Positions 20,304 to 23,483 of a stretch of DNA of 23,483 bases are shown here, piece after piece. Origin of the DNA: a virus; IMG/VR virus record IMGVR_UViG_3300032282_000364, positions 1 to 23,483 of that record; one strand, given 5' to 3'. The stretch's first letter is position 1. The number at the start of each line of letters is the position of its first letter. The translations under genes were made by a program, and so were the position numbers. Below the pieces are notes generated by a model. That model was not told the origin of the DNA. It did no database searches and worked only from the letters and a program-made list of their open reading frames with translations.

Positions 20304-22838
20304 ATGGATTTCAGAGATATACTAGGCAAGTTCAACGAAACTAAACAAGTCATTAATGAAAGTATAGAAACTCCTGCGAAGGAAAATAGCCTACCATCAT
20401 TAAAGAAAATCTTTGAGTCATTGTCAGAAGCAGTTCCTGCTGGCATGAAGCCACTAGCAATTCTTGATCCAGCAAATAAACAAGCAGGCGCTGGTGTAGT
20501 AACTAGCAAAAATCCTGCAGTACAAAAAATGTTAGGCAGTCTTGATCCAAAAGATGTGCAAATCGTAATGACTACTCAACAACAAAAGACAGGAACTCAA
20601 CCAGCACCTACTCCAACTACACAAGCAACTGCTATGAAAGAAGAACAAGTTGATGAAAAGTGGGCAGGCGATGCTAAGATCAAGCCAACTGGTCAATACA
20701 GTGGTAAGAGTAAAGAAGAATTAAAATCAATGTTAGCCAAACTTAAAAAGTCTGGTCCACATGGTAAAGACAGTCCTGCTGCTAAGAAAATGCGTCAAAT
20801 CAATTTTGCATTACGTGCAAAAGGTGGTTGGAAAAGCGGTGAAGGCGCTGCTATGAAAGAAGAAAAAGTTGATGAAAAATTTGCTAGCAAGCAACAAGCA
20901 AAATTAATGTATGCTGTTGCCGGCGATAAAGATGTTGCTAAAAAGACTGGCGTAAGTCAGAAAGTAGCAAAAGAATTTATTAAAAAGAGTCACGGACAAA
21001 AAGTAAGCAAACTACCAAAGAAAGTATCTGAAGCAGAAATTGCCTCAACTAAATCACAAGACACAATGGGTGCTGGTTTAGGTGCTGGTAGAAATCCAAA
21101 CGTATTAGAAGGCAGCAAGCCTGATTTCTTAGACTTAGATAAAGACGGTAATAAGAAAGAATCAATGAAGAAGGCAGCAGCCGACAAAAAGAAAAAGGTG
21201 AAAGAATCTATGAATCCAAAAATTAAAGCAGCCTATCACGAAGGCTATTCACATGGTTTACGCGGTGAGTCACACAGTGGCAAGCGTTATGAAGATATGG
21301 AAGAAGCACGCCAGTATCATGAAGGTTACAAGTGTGGCCTAGATGAATGCTATGGTATGAGTGGCGATGCAAAGATGGGTGATCGTCAGGCACCAATCGT
21401 TGGTTTAGTAGGCGAAGGTATGCCAGAAAGCACAGAAGCAATGGCACATCAGGGTTTACCAAATTATATGCCAGAAGCAGAAATGGATGAAGGCAATGCC
21501 TTTACTGCTGCTCTCGCTAAAACACCAAAGGGTGGCAAATTCACTGTAGGTGGTAAATCATTTACTGATAATTCAAATTATGACTCAAAGATTGATGAAT
21601 TCGCATTTGAATCATTAGATAAGCAATTAAATGCATTATTAAATGAAACTATTGAGCAGGTCAACGAAGGTATTTCAGTATCAATGTCAACTGGCAATGA
21701 AGGTTCACCAGACACAGTAAGTGTTACTGCTACTGATGAAGCATCATCAAAATTACTTGATTTCATTAAGCAAGTAGGTTTAGGTGGTATGGGTGCTGAT
21801 AAGCCAGAAATGTCACACGGTGAACCCGCAATTGCTGTAGCAAGTGATTACGGTGCGCCAAAGTTTAGTGGTCATGACGGTATGGCAGCATTACTTAAAA
21901 AAGTAGGTGCAGATGGCGATGAACACGATCATGCTCCAGAAGCAAAGCACGGCGACATGTGCAGTGAATGCGGCATGGGTTATACAGCGGAAGGTTCATG
22001 CGGTTGTGACAAAGAATCTGTAGAAGAAGTTCAAACACCAGATCAAACTCTTTATGCAACTACTTCTGAAGGTACTATGAAAGAAACAGACGGTGAAGGT
22101 GATATTGCAGCCTATGGACAAGAAGCAGAAATCAACAGTTCAATGCCAGCAAAGGGTGGCGCAACTAATGAAGATGGTGCAGAAGCCCCTGGTAGTGATG
22201 TAGTAGGTCAGTCTGAACAAGAAGCTGCTGAAGAAGTAAATGAAGAATCAGAAGCAGAAAAGGACGATCACGCAGAGCGTGCTGCTAAGAAAGTTGCCAA
22301 AGACATAGAATACGATGAAGGTCATAAGGGCAAAGATGATGACAAAGCAGAACGTGCTGGTGAAAAAGTAAAGAAAGACATTGAATATGATGATAAGAAA
22401 GATCATAAAATGTCAGAATCCAGTTTCTTTGATCTTTATAAGAAAATATCATTACTTTCAGAAGAATCAACTGCTGAGAAAGATGATAAGGCAGAACGTG
22501 CTGCTAAGAAAGTCGCTAAGGATATTGAACATGACGAAGGTCATAAAGGTAAAGACGATAACAAAGCAGAAAAAGCCGGTAAAGAAGTAAAGAAAGATAT
22601 TGAATATGATGACAAGAAAGACAAGAAACTTGATGAATGGGCAAATCAAGCCGGTCAGAAAGGTACTGACACAGCATTTGAACAAGACATTGAGTTTATG
22701 ACTAAAGTTATCAGCGGCGGCTTAAACAAGCCTAAAGCAACTGGTCAAACAACTATCCCAGTTATTGCACATCAAGATGCACGTACTGGTGAAGAAGATG
22801 TTAAAGCCTGGAAGAAACTTGCAGGCCTAGACAAGTAA
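20304..22838 (+). CDS. Large modular Lys/Glu-rich head or core protein
   Basis: An 844-residue, highly charged protein, mainly disordered or helical, made of short modules. Near the start, I17-N-E19, I36-F-E38 and L40-S-E42 fit the prohead protease rule. Repeated MKEE-VDEK units occur at 111 and 184. YSGKSKEELKSML with SGPHGKDSPA (132-160) and a KQQAKLMYAVAG to LPKKV segment (about 193-245, DUF3008-like) are modules I have seen in other phage proteins. D277-L-D-K-D-G is a calcium-loop-like motif. YHEGY recurs at 311 and 338. C553-x2-C with C566-x-C may bind zinc. Two 52-residue repeats lie at 652-703 and 725-776. The end has GGLNKPKATGQTTIPVI. It follows the capsid-targeted protein. A scaffold or core role processed by protease is inferred; the family is not firmly identified. 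Confidence 0.6.
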   Translation: MDFRDILGKFNETKQVINESIETPAKENSLPSLKKIFESLSEAVPAGMKPLAILDPANKQAGAGVVTSKNPAVQKMLGSLDPKDVQIVMTTQQQKTGTQPAPTPTTQATAMKEEQVDEKWAGDAKIKPTGQYSGKSKEELKSMLAKLKKSGPHGKDSPAAKKMRQINFALRAKGGWKSGEGAAMKEEKVDEKFASKQQAKLMYAVAGDKDVAKKTGVSQKVAKEFIKKSHGQKVSKLPKKVSEAEIASTKSQDTMGAGLGAGRNPNVLEGSKPDFLDLDKDGNKKESMKKAAADKKKKVKESMNPKIKAAYHEGYSHGLRGESHSGKRYEDMEEARQYHEGYKCGLDECYGMSGDAKMGDRQAPIVGLVGEGMPESTEAMAHQGLPNYMPEAEMDEGNAFTAALAKTPKGGKFTVGGKSFTDNSNYDSKIDEFAFESLDKQLNALLNETIEQVNEGISVSMSTGNEGSPDTVSVTATDEASSKLLDFIKQVGLGGMGADKPEMSHGEPAIAVASDYGAPKFSGHDGMAALLKKVGADGDEHDHAPEAKHGDMCSECGMGYTAEGSCGCDKESVEEVQTPDQTLYATTSEGTMKETDGEGDIAAYGQEAEINSSMPAKGGATNEDGAEAPGSDVVGQSEQEAAEEVNEESEAEKDDHAERAAKKVAKDIEYDEGHKGKDDDKAERAGEKVKKDIEYDDKKDHKMSESSFFDLYKKISLLSEESTAEKDDKAERAAKKVAKDIEHDEGHKGKDDNKAEKAGKEVKKDIEYDDKKDKKLDEWANQAGQKGTDTAFEQDIEFMTKVISGGLNKPKATGQTTIPVIAHQDARTGEEDVKAWKKLAGLDK
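22257..22412 (+). repeat. Coding direct repeat, copy 1 (52 codons)
   Basis: Encodes EKDDHAERAAKKVAKDIEYD and continues to DDKKDHKM. It is nearly identical in protein to the copy 219 bases downstream. Each copy is itself two shorter half-repeats built on KAER-A--V-KDIEYD. Synonymous differences show the duplication is not brand new. Confidence 0.85.
22476..22631 (+). repeat. Coding direct repeat, copy 2 (52 codons)
   Basis: Encodes EKDDKAERAAKKVAKDIEHD and continues to DDKKDKKL. It is separated from copy 1 by 63 bases coding for SESSFFDLYKKISLLSEEST, which contains another possible prohead-protease site (L-S-E). Confidence 0.85.
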
Positions 22839-22856
22839 GTTTAACGCTTACCCGAC

Positions 22857-22890
22857 AAGGTGCCCGGCTCATAGCCGGGCATTTCCTTTT
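22857..22890 (+). terminator. Intrinsic terminator after the modular protein gene
   Basis: TGCCCGGC (22861-22868) pairs with GCCGGGCA (22874-22881) around TCATA, an 8-bp GC-rich stem, followed by TTTCCTTTTC. It is the strongest conventional terminator in the window and ends the head and tail gene series before the next fibre gene. Confidence 0.8.
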
Positions 22891-22894
22891 CAAG

Positions 22895-22902
22895 AATAAA
22901 TA
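22895..22902 (+). promoter_or_regulatory. T4-type late promoter (AATAAATA)
   Basis: AATAAATA begins five bases after the terminator tract and lies 23 bases before the fibre ATG at 22926. Terminator followed at once by a late promoter makes the fibre gene an independent late unit. Confidence 0.6.
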
Positions 22903-22925
22903 CAATACTAACGGTAGTTTAACTA

Positions 22926-23483
22926 ATGACACAGCAGAATATTGATTTCGGTGCGTTTCCTGATGATCCAGATGCAGATGCTATCCGAACCGCGTTCATT
23001 AAAGTTCAGAATAATTTTGATCAATTATTTGCAGCGCAACAAGAAGGTATAGTACTAAGTGTTAATCAAACACCAGGCGCTGGCATCACAGTCAATAGTC
23101 CTACCGGTAATGTTGTTGTAAGTGCCAAGATTGCCTGCGTACAAATTCAGTCAAGTACGTTAGGTTTAGGTATCGGTAGTGGCAACAATACAGCAAGTTT
23201 CGCACAATATACATCTTCTGCTCAAACATTAACAGTTGACTTATTGCCAAATACTACTATTAGTGGTAGCTTAACTGTTGGTAATGCAATCAGTACACAA
23301 AATTTTAGTGTTAGTGGCTTAGCAAATTTAGGCAATGTAAACAATCTTCTTATTGCAGGCGGTAATGCTGGTGAAGTACTAACTGCTTATGCTAACGGTA
23401 GTGTATACTGGAGTACATCTGCTATAGGCGCTACTGGTGCTACTGGTCCTATAGGTGCTAGTGGTCCAATTGGTGCAAGTGGT
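22926..23483 (+). CDS. Collagen-like tail fibre protein, 5' part (3' end outside window)
   Basis: The frame is open to the last base; 186 residues are visible. The N-terminus (MTQQNIDFGAFPDDPDADAI, then RTAFIKVQNNFDQLF) is the typical virion-attachment start of large fibre or tail-decorating proteins in marine T4-like phages. It is followed by beta-rich sequence (SVNQTPGAGITVNSPTGNVV, later TISGSLTVGN and GNAGEVLTAYANGSVYWS) and, from residue 168, Gly-X-Y triplets. It resembles the fibre whose C-terminal part opens the window, so the two may be neighbouring paralogues in a fibre cluster. Terminator and late promoter stand in front. There is no strong ribosome-binding site; ACGGTAG at about 22911 is the best candidate. 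Confidence 0.8.
   Translation, partial: MTQQNIDFGAFPDDPDADAIRTAFIKVQNNFDQLFAAQQEGIVLSVNQTPGAGITVNSPTGNVVVSAKIACVQIQSSTLGLGIGSGNNTASFAQYTSSAQTLTVDLLPNTTISGSLTVGNAISTQNFSVSGLANLGNVNNLLIAGGNAGEVLTAYANGSVYWSTSAIGATGATGPIGASGPIGASG
23427..23483 (+). repeat. Collagen-like Gly-X-Y coding repeat, cut by window end
   Basis: GATGATGPIGASGPIGASG in 19 codons at the edge of the window. The unit composition (GPI, GAS, GAT) differs slightly from the GPT/GAT tract at 151-348, which suggests separate expansion of the two tracts. Confidence 0.85.

Noticed and set aside
22257-22631. CRISPR-like array
   Set aside because: Only two long coding repeats with in-frame conservation and one spacer; it is a protein repeat.

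Overview
The window looks like part of the virion-assembly region of a T4-like contractile-tailed phage (a myovirus of the marine or freshwater cyanophage/Pelagibacter-phage type). It carries recognisable homologues of T4 gp1 (dNMP kinase), gp4 (head completion), gp13 (neck), gp15 (tail completion), gp16 (small terminase), gp18 (tail sheath) and gp19 (tail tube), with a gp14-like neck protein as a weaker call. Collagen-like fibre genes sit at both ends. T4-type late promoters (core TAAATA, best match TATAAATA) stand in front of many of the structural genes. The DNA is AT-rich. No rRNA, tRNA, integrase, insertion sequence or CRISPR array was seen. The host cannot be fixed from this sequence.

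Layout. 1-1125 (+): 3' part of a collagen-like tail fibre gene, followed by two virion proteins that share a beta-rich module (1153-1710, 1831-3111) and a small coiled-coil/membrane protein (3124-3447). 3430-7643 (-): an inverted block reading gp14-like neck protein, then gp15, then a Nudix hydrolase. A GIY-YIG homing endonuclease (5303-5914, +) is inserted antisense into this block and has its own late promoter. 7681-9792 (+): a compact unit of early type, with a host-type sigma-70 promoter, three genes of unknown function, a MazG-like pyrophosphohydrolase and a strong hairpin with a T tract. 9793-12100 (+): gp13, an HNH homing endonuclease and dNMP kinase. 12083-12436 (-): a small zinc-finger HNH protein. 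12562-19638 (+): a very large tail sheath (1209 aa), tail tube, second tube-fold protein, a 121-aa conserved unknown, gp4 and gp16. 19664-22838 (+): two proteins that look like processed head/core components. 22926-23483 (+): 5' part of another collagen-like fibre gene. Genes are tightly packed, and no stretch over 300 bases lacks a gene.

How the genes fit together. gp18, gp19 and the second tube protein build the tail. gp15 caps it, and gp13 and gp14 form the neck. gp4 finishes the head and gp16 takes part in DNA packaging. The 211-aa protein has an N-terminus like the capsid-targeting sequence of T4 internal proteins, with a prohead-protease site. The 844-aa modular Lys/Glu-rich protein has several such sites. 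MazG, Nudix and dNMP kinase act on nucleotide pools. The three homing-type nucleases each sit beside essential structural genes.

Most notable points: (1) a late promoter nested inside a perfect 11-bp hairpin with a T tract that ends directly at the gp13 start codon, an arrangement expected to block early and permit late expression; (2) a sheath nearly twice the T4 length because of a multi-module central insert; (3) the capsid-targeting-like N-terminus; (4) two unrelated homing nucleases with the same C-terminal zinc-finger tail; (5) the inverted neck block interrupted by an antisense selfish gene. I did not find a clear candidate for a wholly new defence or mobile system; the nested regulatory element and the embedded early unit are the best leads.
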